Assembly: GCF_006438845.1 (NCBI RefSeq)
Contig: NZ_RCZJ01000001.1
Coordinates: forward strand, 434,001-498,000
Direction of reading: 5' to 3'
Length of the DNA stretch: 64,000 bases
Origin: Variovorax ginsengisoli
GTDB taxonomy: Bacteria; Pseudomonadota; Gammaproteobacteria; Burkholderiales; Burkholderiaceae_C
The translations under genes were made by a program, and so were the position numbers. This document shows, one piece after another, positions 30,747 through 40,069 of this stretch (its first letter is position 1; each line of letters begins with the position of its first letter). The notes beneath the pieces are model-generated. The model saw only the letters and a program-made list of their open reading frames with translations. It ran no database searches and was not told the DNA's origin.

Positions 30747-32290
30747 GAGGAGCAGCTGATTTCGATGGTGGACGCCCAGTCGGGCGGGAAGCCGGCGTAG
30801 GCCTCGAGGCCGGCGTGTTCTTCAAATGGGGATTCGAGCAGGTCAAGCAAGGTGGCGACGCCGGAGAAGTCCTTTTGCTGGGCCTTTTCGATCGCCTCCT
30901 GGCCCAGGTGGTTCCGGAACACGAACTTCGGATTGGCCGCATGCATGGTTGCTGCGGCGGCGTGCATTGCCTCGGTCGGCAGGCCCGCGTGACGAGTGGC
31001 AAAAGCTTCGAGCCATCCGTCGATGCCGGCGGGGTCGATGAAAAGATCGCGCACCGGTTCGAAGTCGACTGCCACCACGGCTTCGGACAATCGGCGCCAG
31101 AAGATCGTCCAGTCGGTGCGCTCGGCGGCCAGCGCGCGCAGGACGCCGTCGATGAGTGGGCGATCGGTCTCGGCGGCCGCGGCAACCTTGCCGGTCTTGG
31201 GCAGCCCGAGCTTGGCGCCCATCCGGGCATCGAATTCGCGCGGGAAAACGGTTTTGTACGACGCGAGCGCGGCCATGGCCAGTTCCTGGTCGCCGATCAG
31301 CGGGAGCAGGGCCTGGCCCAGGCAGAACAGGTTCCAGTACGCAACATTGGGCTGCTGGTTGAAGGCGTAGCGGCCGCCGGTGTCGCTGTGGTTGCAGATG
31401 TGGCCGGGATCGAAGCCATCGAGGAACTGGAACGGGCCGTAGTCGATGGTGAGGCCCAGGATGCTCATGTTGTCGGTGTTCATCACCCCATGGCAGAAGC
31501 CCACGGCCTGCCACTGCGCGAGCAGCGTGGCAGTGCGTTCGCTCACCGCTTCGAGCAGCGCGGCGTAGGCGTTGCCGCGGAAGCGTTCGCCGTCCCGGCA
31601 TGTCGGATAGTGGCGATCGATCACGTGGTCGGCCAGCGCCCGCAGTTCGTCGATGCGCTCGGCAGCGGCGAAATGCTCGAAGTGGCCGAAGCGAATGAAG
31701 CTCGGCGCCACGCGCGTGACCACCGCGGCGGTTTCCAGCGTTTCCCGCCGTACCGGTTGGTCGGAGCCGGTGACCGACAGCGCGCGCGTGGTCGGAATGC
31801 CCAGGCCGTGCATCGCTTCGCTGCACAGGAATTCGCGGATGCTCGACCGCAGGACCGCGCGGCCGTCGCCACCGCGGGAGTAGGGGGTGCGGCCGGCACC
31901 CTTTAGCTGCACTTCGAAGCCACCTTCGGTTTCGCCCAGCAGAATGGCCCGGCCGTCACCCAGTTGCCCGGCCCACACGCCGAACTGGTGGCCGCTGTAG
32001 ACGCTGGCGAGCGGGTCGCTGCCCGGCAGGAGCATGTTGCCCGTCAGCGCCTCGAGCGCATGGCCCGACGCCAACCATTCTGGCGACACGCCGAGCAGAT
32101 GCGCCGTCGCGTTGCTGCGGCCGACCCAATACGGCGCCGGCAGCGGGGTGGGGCGCAGCCGGGTGAAGAAAGTCGGGCCGAGGGCGGCAAAACCATCGTG
32201 CAGGCGCAGATCGCCGGACGCACCGCGGTGCGTATCGGAGAAGGGGGTCGGCTCGGAAGCGACGGCTGCGGCGTCGGTGGACAGTGTCAT
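30743..32290 (-). CDS. selO: Protein adenylyltransferase SelO (YdiU)
   Basis: A 515-residue pseudokinase-fold enzyme that transfers AMP from ATP to Ser/Thr/Tyr of target proteins. Family landmarks are [24 protein letters not shown], the Lys-containing [48 protein letters not shown] (catalytic Asn/Asp) and [17 protein letters not shown] text. It lacks the C-terminal Cys/selenocysteine box I would expect in metazoan SelO. It heads the operon selO-msrB-yciB-bolA-parvulin. Confidence 0.93.
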   Translation of the reverse strand: MTLSTDAAAVASEPTPFSDTHRGASGDLRLHDGFAALGPTFFTRLRPTPLPAPYWVGRSNATAHLLGVSPEWLASGHALEALTGNMLLPGSDPLASVYSGHQFGVWAGQLGDGRAILLGETEGGFEVQLKGAGRTPYSRGGDGRAVLRSSIREFLCSEAMHGLGIPTTRALSVTGSDQPVRRETLETAAVVTRVAPSFIRFGHFEHFAAAERIDELRALADHVIDRHYPTCRDGERFRGNAYAALLEAVSERTATLLAQWQAVGFCHGVMNTDNMSILGLTIDYGPFQFLDGFDPGHICNHSDTGGRYAFNQQPNVAYWNLFCLGQALLPLIGDQELAMAALASYKTVFPREFDARMGAKLGLPKTGKVAAAAETDRPLIDGVLRALAAERTDWTIFWRRLSEAVVAVDFEPVRDLFIDPAGIDGWLEAFATRHAGLPTEAMHAAAATMHAANPKFVFRNHLGQEAIEKAQQKDFSGVATLLDLLESPFEEHAGLEAYAGFPPDWASTIEISCSS

Positions 32291-32329
32291 CGGCCTGATT
32301 TTCCCGCAGGCGACCAGCCACTGTGCGGC

Positions 32330-32343
32330 TTACGGGCATTCCC
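32330..32343 (+). promoter_or_regulatory. Shared 14-nt motif, copy 1 (acyl-CoA ligase)
   Basis: TTACGGGCATTCCC lies 116 bases before the acyl-CoA ligase start. It differs by one base from the copies before the two binding-protein genes. The core GGG-N4-CCC is an inverted repeat, suggesting a regulator site. Confidence 0.5.
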
Positions 32344-32445
32344 CCATCGGCGCGTTGTTGCACTGCGCAATACTGCGATGCTTTGCCGATGTCTCTGCGC
32401 CGCGGGCTCGCGCGCGCTTTTCGCTTTCTACACAGGAGTTGCCCG

Positions 32446-34089
32446 ATGCTGGGTTTGATGCAAGACCAACCGCTGATGATCTCGTCCTTGATCGAATTCG
32501 CCGAGCGCCATCACGGCGACGGCGAAATCGTCTCGCGACGCGTCGAAGGCGACATCCACCGCTACACCTGGGCCGACGTCGCGCGACGTGCGCGTCAGGT
32601 GGCCAATGCACTGGATGGCGAAGACCTGCTGTTCAGCGACCGCGTTGCCACGCTGGCATGGAACGGCTATCGCCACCTGGAGCTGTATTACGGCGTGTCG
32701 GGCTCGGGCCGCGTGCTGCACACCATCAATCCGCGTCTTCATCCCGATCAGATCGCCTGGATCGCGAACCATGCAGAGGACCAGATTCTCTGCTTCGACC
32801 TGAGCTTCCTGCCGCTGGTGCAGGCGGTTCACGCCAAGTGCGGCACCGTCAAGAAATGGGTCGCCCTGTGCGACGCCGACAAGCTCCCCGCAGACAGCGG
32901 CATTCCCGGGCTGGTCAGCTACGAGGACTGGATGGGTGCGCAGTCGGACGACTACGCCTGGCCGAGCTTCGACGAAAACTCCGCCTCGAGCATGTGCTAC
33001 ACGAGCGGCACCACCGGCAACCCCAAGGCCGCGCTCTACAGCCACCGCTCAACCATCCTGCATGCCTACGCCGCGGCGCTGCCCGACGTGATGGGGATAT
33101 CGGCACGCGACGCGGTGCTGCCGGTGGTGCCGATGTTCCACGTCAACGCCTGGGGCATTCCCTATTCGGCAGCGCTCGCCGGCGCCAAGGTCGTGTTTCC
33201 CGGGCCGGCGCTCGACGGCAAGTCGGTGTACGAGCTGATCGAAGCCGAGAAGGTCACGTACGCGGCAGGCGTGCCGACCGTCTGGCAGATGCTGCTGACC
33301 CACATGAAGCCGGCCGGACTGCGCTTCTCGACGCTGCGGCGCACCGTGATCGGCGGCTCGGCCTGCCCGCCGGCCATGATCCATTCGTTCCAGCAGGATT
33401 ACGGCGTCGAGGTCCTGCACGCCTGGGGCATGACCGAGATGAGCCCGCTGGGCACCTTGTGCACGCTCAAGAACAAGCACCTCGACATGCCCGCAGACGC
33501 GCAGGACGCGATCCGCCTCAAGCAGGGCCGCGCCATCTTCGGCGTCGACATGAAGATCGTCGACGGCGCTGGCAAGGAACTGCCGTGGGACGGCAAGGCC
33601 TATGGCGACCTGCTCGTCAAGGGGCCATGGATCGTCAAGGAGTACTTCAAGGGCGAGGGCGGCGATCCGCTCGTGCCCGACGAACAGGGCCGCGGCTGGT
33701 TCCCGACGGGTGACGTCGCCACCATCGACGCCGACGGCTACCTGCAGATCACCGACCGCAGCAAGGACGTGATCAAGTCGGGCGGCGAGTGGATCAGCTC
33801 GATCGAGATCGAGAATATCGCGGTCGCGCATCCGGCCATCGCGATGGCCGCGTGCATCGGCGTGTTCCACCCCAAGTGGGACGAGCGCCCGGTGGTGGCG
33901 GTGGTCAAGCGGCCGGGCGCCGACGTCACGCGCGAGGAACTGCTCAAGTTCTACGAAGGCAAGACTGCCAAGTGGCAGATCCCGGACGACGTGCTGTTCG
34001 TCGAGGCCATTCCCATCGGCGCAACGGGGAAGATCCTCAAGACCAAGCTGCGCGAACAGCTCAAGGACTACAAGCTGCCTGCGGCTTGA
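32446..34089 (+). CDS. Acyl-CoA synthetase (AMP-forming; medium/long-chain or DmdB-like)
   Basis: A 547-residue ANL-superfamily ligase that activates a carboxylic acid to its CoA thioester. The P-loop is SSMCYTSGTTGNPKAALYSH, followed by LHAWGMTEMSPLG, the hinge GWFPTGDVATIDADGYLQ with RSKDVIKSGGEW, and the C-terminal catalytic Lys in PIGATGKILKTKL. The length and GMTEMSPLGT text fit the DmdB/FadK-like clade. ATG with AGGAG eight bases upstream was chosen. It is followed by the binding-protein genes and shares an upstream motif with them. Confidence 0.9.
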   Translation: MLGLMQDQPLMISSLIEFAERHHGDGEIVSRRVEGDIHRYTWADVARRARQVANALDGEDLLFSDRVATLAWNGYRHLELYYGVSGSGRVLHTINPRLHPDQIAWIANHAEDQILCFDLSFLPLVQAVHAKCGTVKKWVALCDADKLPADSGIPGLVSYEDWMGAQSDDYAWPSFDENSASSMCYTSGTTGNPKAALYSHRSTILHAYAAALPDVMGISARDAVLPVVPMFHVNAWGIPYSAALAGAKVVFPGPALDGKSVYELIEAEKVTYAAGVPTVWQMLLTHMKPAGLRFSTLRRTVIGGSACPPAMIHSFQQDYGVEVLHAWGMTEMSPLGTLCTLKNKHLDMPADAQDAIRLKQGRAIFGVDMKIVDGAGKELPWDGKAYGDLLVKGPWIVKEYFKGEGGDPLVPDEQGRGWFPTGDVATIDADGYLQITDRSKDVIKSGGEWISSIEIENIAVAHPAIAMAACIGVFHPKWDERPVVAVVKRPGADVTREELLKFYEGKTAKWQIPDDVLFVEAIPIGATGKILKTKLREQLKDYKLPAA

Positions 34090-34165
34090 GGCGTTCGACG
34101 CACCGCAGCGCCTGACGATCGCCAGGGCAGAGGCGCATCTGCAACGCGCGCGGCAGCGCGCGGCC

Positions 34166-34179
34166 TTACGGGCAATCCC
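34166..34179 (+). promoter_or_regulatory. Shared 14-nt motif, copy 2 (first binding protein)
   Basis: TTACGGGCAATCCC lies 84 bases before the first binding-protein start. A candidate -10 (TAGGCT) starts 39 bases after the motif start, the same spacing as in copy 3. Confidence 0.55.
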
Positions 34180-34249
34180 TGTGCGGCAGGCGCCCCAACG
34201 CCCGTAGGCTGAGATGGCCTTTCCATCCAGCCGTCGCAGGAGACATCCC

Positions 34250-35479
34250 ATGAAATTCGCCTCACAGGCCGCCGCTGCGGTCGTGTTGTTGTCCGCTGCC
34301 GCGGGTGCGCTCGCTCAAAAGGGCGAGACCGTCAAGATCGCATGGCTCGATCCGCTCTCGGGGCTGATGGCCGCTGTCGGCACCAACCAGCTGAAGACCA
34401 CGCAGTTCCTGGCCGAGGAGTTCAATCGCAAGAACCTCTCGGGCGTGAAGTTCGAGGTGATCGGCATCGACAACAAGCTGAGCCCGCAGGAGACCACCAG
34501 CGCGCTGCGTTCGGCGCAAGACCAGGGCGCACGCTACGTGATGCAGGGCAACGGCTCCGGGCCGGCGTTGGCCATCATCGACGCCATCGAGAAGAACAAC
34601 GCGCGCAACCCGGGCAAGGAAATGCTGTTCATGAACTACGCGGCCGTCGACCCCGACCTGACCAACAGCAAGTGCAGCTACTGGCATTTCCGCGTCGACG
34701 CCGACACGTCCATGAAGATGGAGGCGCTCACCACCTTCATGAAGGATCAGCCCGAAATCAAGAAGGTCTACCTGCTCGGCCAGAACTACGCCCACGGCGT
34801 GCAGGTGGCGAAGTACGCCAAGGAAGGCCTCAAGGCCAAGCGCCCCGACATCCAGATCGTGGGCGAAGACCTGCATCCGCTCGCGCAAGTGCGTGACTTT
34901 TCGCCCTACATCGCGAAGATCAAGCAGTCGGGCGCCGATTCGGTGATCACCGGCAACTGGGGTTCCGACCTTGCGCTGCTGCTGAAGTCCGCCAACGATG
35001 CTGGCCTCGACGTTCGCTTCTTCACCTATTACGCCTACGGCACAGGGGCACCCACCGCGATGGGCAGCGCATCGGATGGCAAGGTCTACGCCGTAGGCTA
35101 CGGCCACTACAACATGGGCGGCGACATTCAGAAGAGCATCGACGGCTTCAAGAAGAAGATGAACGACGACATGGTGCAGACGTCGATCCATCACGTGTTC
35201 TCGCTGCTCGACCATGCCTTCGCGCAGACCCGTTCGACCGATCCGGTGAAGGTGGCAGCGGCGCTGGAAGGCATGAAGTTCAAGAGCTTCAACGGCGAGG
35301 TCGAGATGCGCAAGGCCGACCACCAGCTGCAGCAGGGCCTGTTCATCACGCGCTGGGAAAAGAAGAGCGCGAAGTACCCCTACGACGGCGAAAACACCGG
35401 CTATACCCTGGCGCCCGTGAAGTACTACGAACCGTATGTGGCGAGCACGCCCACTTCGTGCCAGATGAAGCGGCCTTGA
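34250..35479 (+). CDS. Branched-chain amino acid-type ABC transporter substrate-binding protein, copy 1
   Basis: A 409-residue type I periplasmic binding protein. The signal peptide (AAAAVVLLSAAAGALAQ) is followed by KGETVKIAWLDPLSGLMAAVG. Landmarks include GIDNKLSPQETTSALRSA, NYAAVDPDLTNSKCSYWHFR and NWGSDLALL. The LivK-type fold is clear but the true ligand may not be an amino acid; the surrounding acyl-CoA genes suggest an acid or amide. AGGAGA precedes the ATG. It is a tandem paralogue of the next gene. Confidence 0.9.
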   Translation: MKFASQAAAAVVLLSAAAGALAQKGETVKIAWLDPLSGLMAAVGTNQLKTTQFLAEEFNRKNLSGVKFEVIGIDNKLSPQETTSALRSAQDQGARYVMQGNGSGPALAIIDAIEKNNARNPGKEMLFMNYAAVDPDLTNSKCSYWHFRVDADTSMKMEALTTFMKDQPEIKKVYLLGQNYAHGVQVAKYAKEGLKAKRPDIQIVGEDLHPLAQVRDFSPYIAKIKQSGADSVITGNWGSDLALLLKSANDAGLDVRFFTYYAYGTGAPTAMGSASDGKVYAVGYGHYNMGGDIQKSIDGFKKKMNDDMVQTSIHHVFSLLDHAFAQTRSTDPVKVAAALEGMKFKSFNGEVEMRKADHQLQQGLFITRWEKKSAKYPYDGENTGYTLAPVKYYEPYVASTPTSCQMKRP

Positions 35480-35498
35480 GCGACTGCCGCGAACGCTT

Positions 35499-35512
35499 CT
35501 ACCGGCCGGTAG
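35499..35512. promoter_or_regulatory. Perfect 14-bp palindrome between the paired binding-protein genes
   Basis: CTACCGGCCGGTAG lies 20 bases after the first binding-protein stop and about 60 bases before the shared motif of the second. No T-tract follows. It could be an operator; the binding factor is unknown. Confidence 0.4.
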
Positions 35513-35569
35513 CATTCGGCCGCATCGCTTGTCGCCTGGGCGATAGAAACGCTCGCTTCGACGCGCGCG

Positions 35570-35583
35570 TTACGGGCAATCCC
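35570..35583 (+). promoter_or_regulatory. Shared 14-nt motif, copy 3 (second binding protein)
   Basis: TTACGGGCAATCCC is identical to copy 2 and lies 83 bases before the second binding-protein start, with a candidate -10 (TAACCT) 39 bases after the motif start. Confidence 0.55.
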
Positions 35584-35652
35584 TGAGGGTTGCGCAAGCA
35601 AAGGCTTGTAACCTCGCCTCGCGCTCAGACACACCGACCCAGGAGACAGAAG

Positions 35653-36885
35653 ATGCAATTCCCCGTCAAGTTTCTCGCCGCTTCCCTCATCGCCGCCAGC
35701 GCCACCGGCGCTTGGGCACAGAAGGGTGAAACCGTCAAGATCGCCTGGCTCGATCCGCTGTCCGGCCTGATGGCGGCGGTCGGCACCAATCAGCTGAAGA
35801 CGTTCCAGTTTCTGGCCGAAGAATTCAACAAGAAGAACGCTGCCGGCGTGAAGTTCGAGATCATCGGCATCGACAACAAGCTGAGCCCGCAGGAAACCAC
35901 CAGCGCGTTGCGCTCGGCAATGGACCAGGGCGCACGCTACGTGGTTCAAGGCAACGGCTCAGGCCCTGCGCTGGCCATCATCGATGCGCTGGAAAAGCAC
36001 AACGCGCGCAACCCCGGCAAGGAAGTGCTCTATCTGAACTACGCGGCGGTCGATCCCGATCTGACCAACAGCAAATGCAGCTATTGGCATTTCCGGCTCG
36101 ACGCGGACACCTCCATGAAGATGGAGGCGCTGACGACCTTCATGAAGGATCAGCCTGAGATCAAGAAGGTTTACCTGATCAACCAGAACTACTCGCACGG
36201 CCAGCAGGTGTCGAAGTTCGCCAAGGAAAATCTGAAAACCAAGCGCCCGGACGTCCAGGTGGTGGGAGACGATCTGCATCCGCTGGCGCAGGTGCGCGAC
36301 TTCTCGCCCTACATCGCCAAGATCAAGCAGTCGGGCGCCGACTCGGTGATCACCGGCAACTGGGGCTCGGACCTCGCGCTGCTGATCAAGGCATCGAACG
36401 ATGCGGGTCTGAACGTCAAGTTCTACACCTACTACGCAGTCACCACGGGCACGCCCACGGCCATGGGCGCGGCGTCGGACGGCAAGGTCTACCAGGTGGG
36501 CTACAGCCACTACAACGCGCCCGGCGTGATGACGCCGCTGATGGCCGAGTACAAGAAAAAGTTCAACGACGACCTGTACACGACCGACATCTACACGGTC
36601 TACGCGATGCTGAGCGAGGCCTTCGTTCGCACCAAGTCGACGGAACCGGTCAAGGTCGCGGCAGCGCTCGAGGGAATGAAGTTCAAGAGCTTCAATGGCG
36701 ACGTCGAGATGCGCAAGGCGGACCACCAGCTCCAGCAGGGCCTGTACATCACGCGCTGGCAAAAGACCGACGCCAAGAACCCCTACAGTCCGGAGAACAC
36801 CGGCTACACGCTGGCGCCGGTCAAGTTCTACGAGGCCTACGTGTCGAGCACGCCGACCACCTGCGAGATGAAGCGGCCTTCCTGA
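35653..36885 (+). CDS. Branched-chain amino acid-type ABC transporter substrate-binding protein, copy 2
   Basis: A 410-residue precursor (signal LAASLIAASATGAWAQ) that aligns with copy 1 end to end without large gaps. By eye about four in five mature residues match, for example SPYIAKIKQSGADSVITGNW in both. Differences cluster in YYAVTTGTPTAMGAASD and YKKKFNDDLYTTDIYTVYAM, near the presumed ligand cleft and hinge, so the specificity may differ. Both copies keep the motif-containing leader, suggesting duplication of gene plus promoter. An intrinsic terminator separates it from livH. Confidence 0.9.
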   Translation: MQFPVKFLAASLIAASATGAWAQKGETVKIAWLDPLSGLMAAVGTNQLKTFQFLAEEFNKKNAAGVKFEIIGIDNKLSPQETTSALRSAMDQGARYVVQGNGSGPALAIIDALEKHNARNPGKEVLYLNYAAVDPDLTNSKCSYWHFRLDADTSMKMEALTTFMKDQPEIKKVYLINQNYSHGQQVSKFAKENLKTKRPDVQVVGDDLHPLAQVRDFSPYIAKIKQSGADSVITGNWGSDLALLIKASNDAGLNVKFYTYYAVTTGTPTAMGAASDGKVYQVGYSHYNAPGVMTPLMAEYKKKFNDDLYTTDIYTVYAMLSEAFVRTKSTEPVKVAAALEGMKFKSFNGDVEMRKADHQLQQGLYITRWQKTDAKNPYSPENTGYTLAPVKFYEAYVSSTPTTCEMKRPS

Positions 36886-36908
36886 TCGCGCGCCGCGCCC
36901 GAGCGCCG

Positions 36909-36937
36909 AGGCCCGACGTCCCCACGCGGGCCTTTTT
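36909..36937 (+). terminator. Intrinsic terminator/attenuator between binding protein and livH
   Basis: AGGCCCG and CGGGCCT form a 7-bp stem with an 11-nt loop followed by TTTTTCTTTT. It should end most transcripts after the second binding protein, with read-through giving lower permease levels. Confidence 0.7.
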
Positions 36938-36961
36938 CTTTTCACCACCGCACAGGGACCG

Positions 36962-37915
36962 ATGAACGTCGAATTCTTTGCCATCTCGCTGCTCAACGGC
37001 GTCAGCTACGGGCTGCTGCTGTTCATGCTGAGCTCCGGTCTCACGCTCATCTTCAGCATGATGGGCGTGCTCAACTTCGCGCACACCAGCTTCTACATGC
37101 TGGGGGCCTATCTGGCCTACACGATCTCCGGGCTGGTCGGCTTCTGGCCGGCGCTGGTGATCGCGCCGCTGGTCGTATTCGCGATGGGCGCGGCCTTCGA
37201 GCGCTACAGCCTTCGCCGGGTCCACAAATTCGGCCACGTGCCTGAACTGCTGGTCACGTTCGGCTTGTCCTATCTGATCCTCGAAGTGGTGCAGCTGCTG
37301 TGGGGCCGTTCGACGGTGCCCTATGGCCTGCCGACCCAGTTGCAGGGCCCGCTTTTCACGCTCTACGGCACGCAGTTTCCCAAGTCGCGCTCGTTCATCA
37401 TGCTGGTGGCCATGATGATGCTTGTCGCGGTGTGGCTGCTGCTCACGCGCACGCGCATCGGGCTGGTGATCCAGGCCGCGCTCAAGCATCCCGAGATGGT
37501 TGAGGCGCTGGGCCACAACGTGCCACGCGTCTTCATGCTGGTGTTCGGGGGCGGCGCCGCGCTGGCGGGGCTGGCGGGCGTGATCGGTGGCAACACCTAC
37601 ATCACCGAACCGGCGATGGCGGCCTCGGTCGGCTCGATCATCTTCGTGGTGGTGGTGGTCGGCGGCATGGGCTCGCTGGCGGGTGCGTTCCTCGCTTCGC
37701 TGCTGATCGGCATCGTCCAGACCTTCGCGGTGGCCATGGACCAGTCGGTCGCCTCAGGACTGCAGGCGCTGGGCGTCGCGGTCACCGACCAGACCTTCGG
37801 CTACGAGTTGATGAAGCTCACCATCTCGCAGGTCGCGCCCATCCTGCCGTACCTGTTTCTGGTGCTGATCCTGATCTTCCGCCCCAAGGGCCTGTTGGGA
37901 ACCCGGGAGGATTGA
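36962..37915 (+). CDS. livH: ABC transporter permease, LivH type
   Basis: A 317-residue membrane protein with about eight helices, beginning FFAISLLNGVSYGLLLFML and containing GLTLIFSMMGVLNFAHTSFYMLGAY, the conserved LivH core. The EAA-like loop is ALGHNVPRVFMLVFGGGAALAG. It forms the channel with the downstream LivM-type permease; one base separates the two genes. Whether it carries amino acids or another acid is not shown. Confidence 0.9.
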   Translation: MNVEFFAISLLNGVSYGLLLFMLSSGLTLIFSMMGVLNFAHTSFYMLGAYLAYTISGLVGFWPALVIAPLVVFAMGAAFERYSLRRVHKFGHVPELLVTFGLSYLILEVVQLLWGRSTVPYGLPTQLQGPLFTLYGTQFPKSRSFIMLVAMMMLVAVWLLLTRTRIGLVIQAALKHPEMVEALGHNVPRVFMLVFGGGAALAGLAGVIGGNTYITEPAMAASVGSIIFVVVVVGGMGSLAGAFLASLLIGIVQTFAVAMDQSVASGLQALGVAVTDQTFGYELMKLTISQVAPILPYLFLVLILIFRPKGLLGTRED

Positions 37916-37916
37916 C

Positions 37917-39245
37917 ATGAACGCCATCGCAACACCTCCAACCTCATCCGCACCCGTGCGCTACTACCGGTTCGCGCCGTGGAACCTGGGCCGCATCCTG
38001 GTGTGGTCGCTGTTCGCCATCGCACTCATCGTGGCACCGATGCTGTTTCGCAGCAGCTTGGCACTCACGATGCTTTCGCAGATCGGCTACCTCATCATCA
38101 TCTGCCTGAGCTACAACATGCTGTTGGGGCAGGGCGGCATGCTGAGCTTCGGCCACGCCGTGTACACGGGGCTGGGTTCGTTCATCGCCATCCACACCAT
38201 GAACCTCGCGGCCAAGGGCAGCCTGCCGGTGCCACTGGTGCTGATTCCGCTCGTCGGCGGGCTGGGGGGCATGTTCTTCGCCATCCTGTTCGGCTACGTC
38301 ACGACCAAGAAGGCTGGGACGACCTTCGCGATGATCACGCTGGGGCTGGGGGAACTGGTGGCCTCGATGGCACTGATGTTCCCGAGCTTCTTCGGCGGCG
38401 AGGGCGGCATCACCACCAACCGCGTCTACGGCACGCCGTTCTTCGGCTTGAACTTCGGGTCCCAGACGCAGGTGTACTACCTGATCGCGGTGTACTGCTT
38501 CGTCTGCACCGGGCTGATGTTCGCCTTCACCGGCACGCCGCTGGGCCGCATCCTCAATGCGGTGCGCGACAACCCCGAGCGCGTCGAGTTCATCGGCTAC
38601 AACACGCAGCGGGTGCGCTACATCGCGTTCATCATCGCGGGCTTCTTCGCGGGCATCGGCGGTGGCCTGGCGTCGATCAACTTCGAGATCGTGAACGCCG
38701 CCGACAGCTTGAACGGCATTCGCTCCGGCGGCTACCTGCTCTTCACTTTCCTCGGCGGCGCCACCTTCTTCTTCGGGCCGATCATCGGCGCGGTGCTGCT
38801 GGTCTTCGCATCGATCCTGCTGTCGGAGCTGAGCAAGGCCTGGCTGCTCTATCTGGGCCTGATTTTCCTGTTCATGGTGATGTTCGCGCCGGGCGGCGTG
38901 GCCAGCCTCATCATGATGAACCTGCGCGTGGCCAAGTTCGGCAAGTTCAAGCCTTTCTGGTCGCTGTACGCGGGGCTGATCGCGACGGGTGCGCTGCTGG
39001 TCGCCGGCGTGGCCGGTGTGGTCGAGATGATTTATCACATGCAGCTCAACGCGGCACTCGGCCCGACGCTGCGATTCTTCGGGATGACGCTCGACACGTC
39101 GAGCCCGATCAGCTGGTCGATCTCCATCGGCCTGATGGTGGTCGGCGGCGTGCTGCTCGAGATGGTGCGGCGGCGCTTCGTGCGTGCGTGGGGACACGCC
39201 CAGGAAGAGATCGAGCTCGAAATCAAGCGCGGGGGAATGGCATGA
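37917..39245 (+). CDS. livM: ABC transporter permease, LivM type
   Basis: A 442-residue inner-membrane protein with about ten helices and the LivM landmarks LSYNMLLGQGGMLSFGHAVYTGLG and AVRDNPERVEFIGYNTQRVRYIAFI. It is longer than classical LivM because of an N-terminal cytoplasmic tail and a C-terminal extra helix pair plus charged end (RRRFVRAWGHAQEEIELEI). Its last four bases overlap the start of the ATPase gene (ATGA). Confidence 0.9.
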   Translation: MNAIATPPTSSAPVRYYRFAPWNLGRILVWSLFAIALIVAPMLFRSSLALTMLSQIGYLIIICLSYNMLLGQGGMLSFGHAVYTGLGSFIAIHTMNLAAKGSLPVPLVLIPLVGGLGGMFFAILFGYVTTKKAGTTFAMITLGLGELVASMALMFPSFFGGEGGITTNRVYGTPFFGLNFGSQTQVYYLIAVYCFVCTGLMFAFTGTPLGRILNAVRDNPERVEFIGYNTQRVRYIAFIIAGFFAGIGGGLASINFEIVNAADSLNGIRSGGYLLFTFLGGATFFFGPIIGAVLLVFASILLSELSKAWLLYLGLIFLFMVMFAPGGVASLIMMNLRVAKFGKFKPFWSLYAGLIATGALLVAGVAGVVEMIYHMQLNAALGPTLRFFGMTLDTSSPISWSISIGLMVVGGVLLEMVRRRFVRAWGHAQEEIELEIKRGGMA

Positions 39246-40069
39246 GCACCACGCTTCCTCCCGAAAGCGCTCGGCACCGTGGGCCGCAGGGCGAAGGTTC
39301 TTCCGCTTACGCCGTGGAACTCAGGGACCTGCGCAAGAACTTCGGCAAGACCGAGATCATCCGCGGGGCCAACCTGGCGGTGAAGGCGGGCGAACGCGTC
39401 GCCATCATCGGGCCCAACGGCGCGGGCAAGTCGACGCTGTTCAACCTCATCAGCGGCCGCCTGGCGCCGACCAGCGGCGAGGTGCTGCTCAACGGCCGGT
39501 CGGTCAGCGGTTTGAAGCCGTACGAGATCAATCGCCTCGGCCTCTCGCGCAGCTTTCAGATCACCAACATCTTTCCCAAGCTCAGCGTCTTCGAGAACCT
39601 GCGCTGCGGCGTGCTGTGGAGCCTCGGCTACCGCTACACCTTCCTGCGCTTTCTGTCGAAGCTCGACGACGCGAACGAGCGCACCGAGCAGCTGATGCGC
39701 CAGGTCGGCCTGGAGCGCAAACGCGACGTGCTGGCTGTGAACCTGACCTATGCCGAGCAGCGCGCGTTGGAAATCGGCGTGACCATCGCCGGAGGCGCCA
39801 GCGTGATCCTGCTCGACGAGCCCACCGCGGGCATGAGCAAGACTGAAACTGCGCACTTCATCGCGCTCATCAAGGAGGTGACGGTGGGCCGCACGCTGCT
39901 GACTGTGGAGCACGACATGGGCGTGGTTTTCGGGCTGGCCGACCGCATCGCGGTGGTGGTGTACGGCGAAGTGATCGCCTTCGACACGCCGGCGGCGGTG
40001 CGCGCCAATCCGCGCGTTCAAGAGGCCTATCTGGGCTCTGCAGTGGCCGATGCGCAAGGAGGTCATTGA
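39242..40069 (+). CDS. livG: ABC transporter ATP-binding protein, LivG type
   Basis: A 275-residue ATPase with a 25-residue N-terminal tail before VELRDLRKNFGKTEIIRG. Walker A is GPNGAGKST, Walker B ASVILLDEPTAGMS and the switch His is in VEHDMGVVFGLADRIAVV. The usual LSGG(E/Q) signature is altered: LTYAEQRALEIGVTIAG occupies that place. Such a drift is seen in some LivG-like proteins. The ATGA overlap with livM fixes the start. Confidence 0.9.
   Translation: MSTTLPPESARHRGPQGEGSSAYAVELRDLRKNFGKTEIIRGANLAVKAGERVAIIGPNGAGKSTLFNLISGRLAPTSGEVLLNGRSVSGLKPYEINRLGLSRSFQITNIFPKLSVFENLRCGVLWSLGYRYTFLRFLSKLDDANERTEQLMRQVGLERKRDVLAVNLTYAEQRALEIGVTIAGGASVILLDEPTAGMSKTETAHFIALIKEVTVGRTLLTVEHDMGVVFGLADRIAVVVYGEVIAFDTPAAVRANPRVQEAYLGSAVADAQGGH

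Noticed and set aside
36909..36937. A sign that the second binding protein is unrelated to the permeases
   Set aside because: A terminator between binding-protein and permease genes is compatible with differential expression in one transport system.
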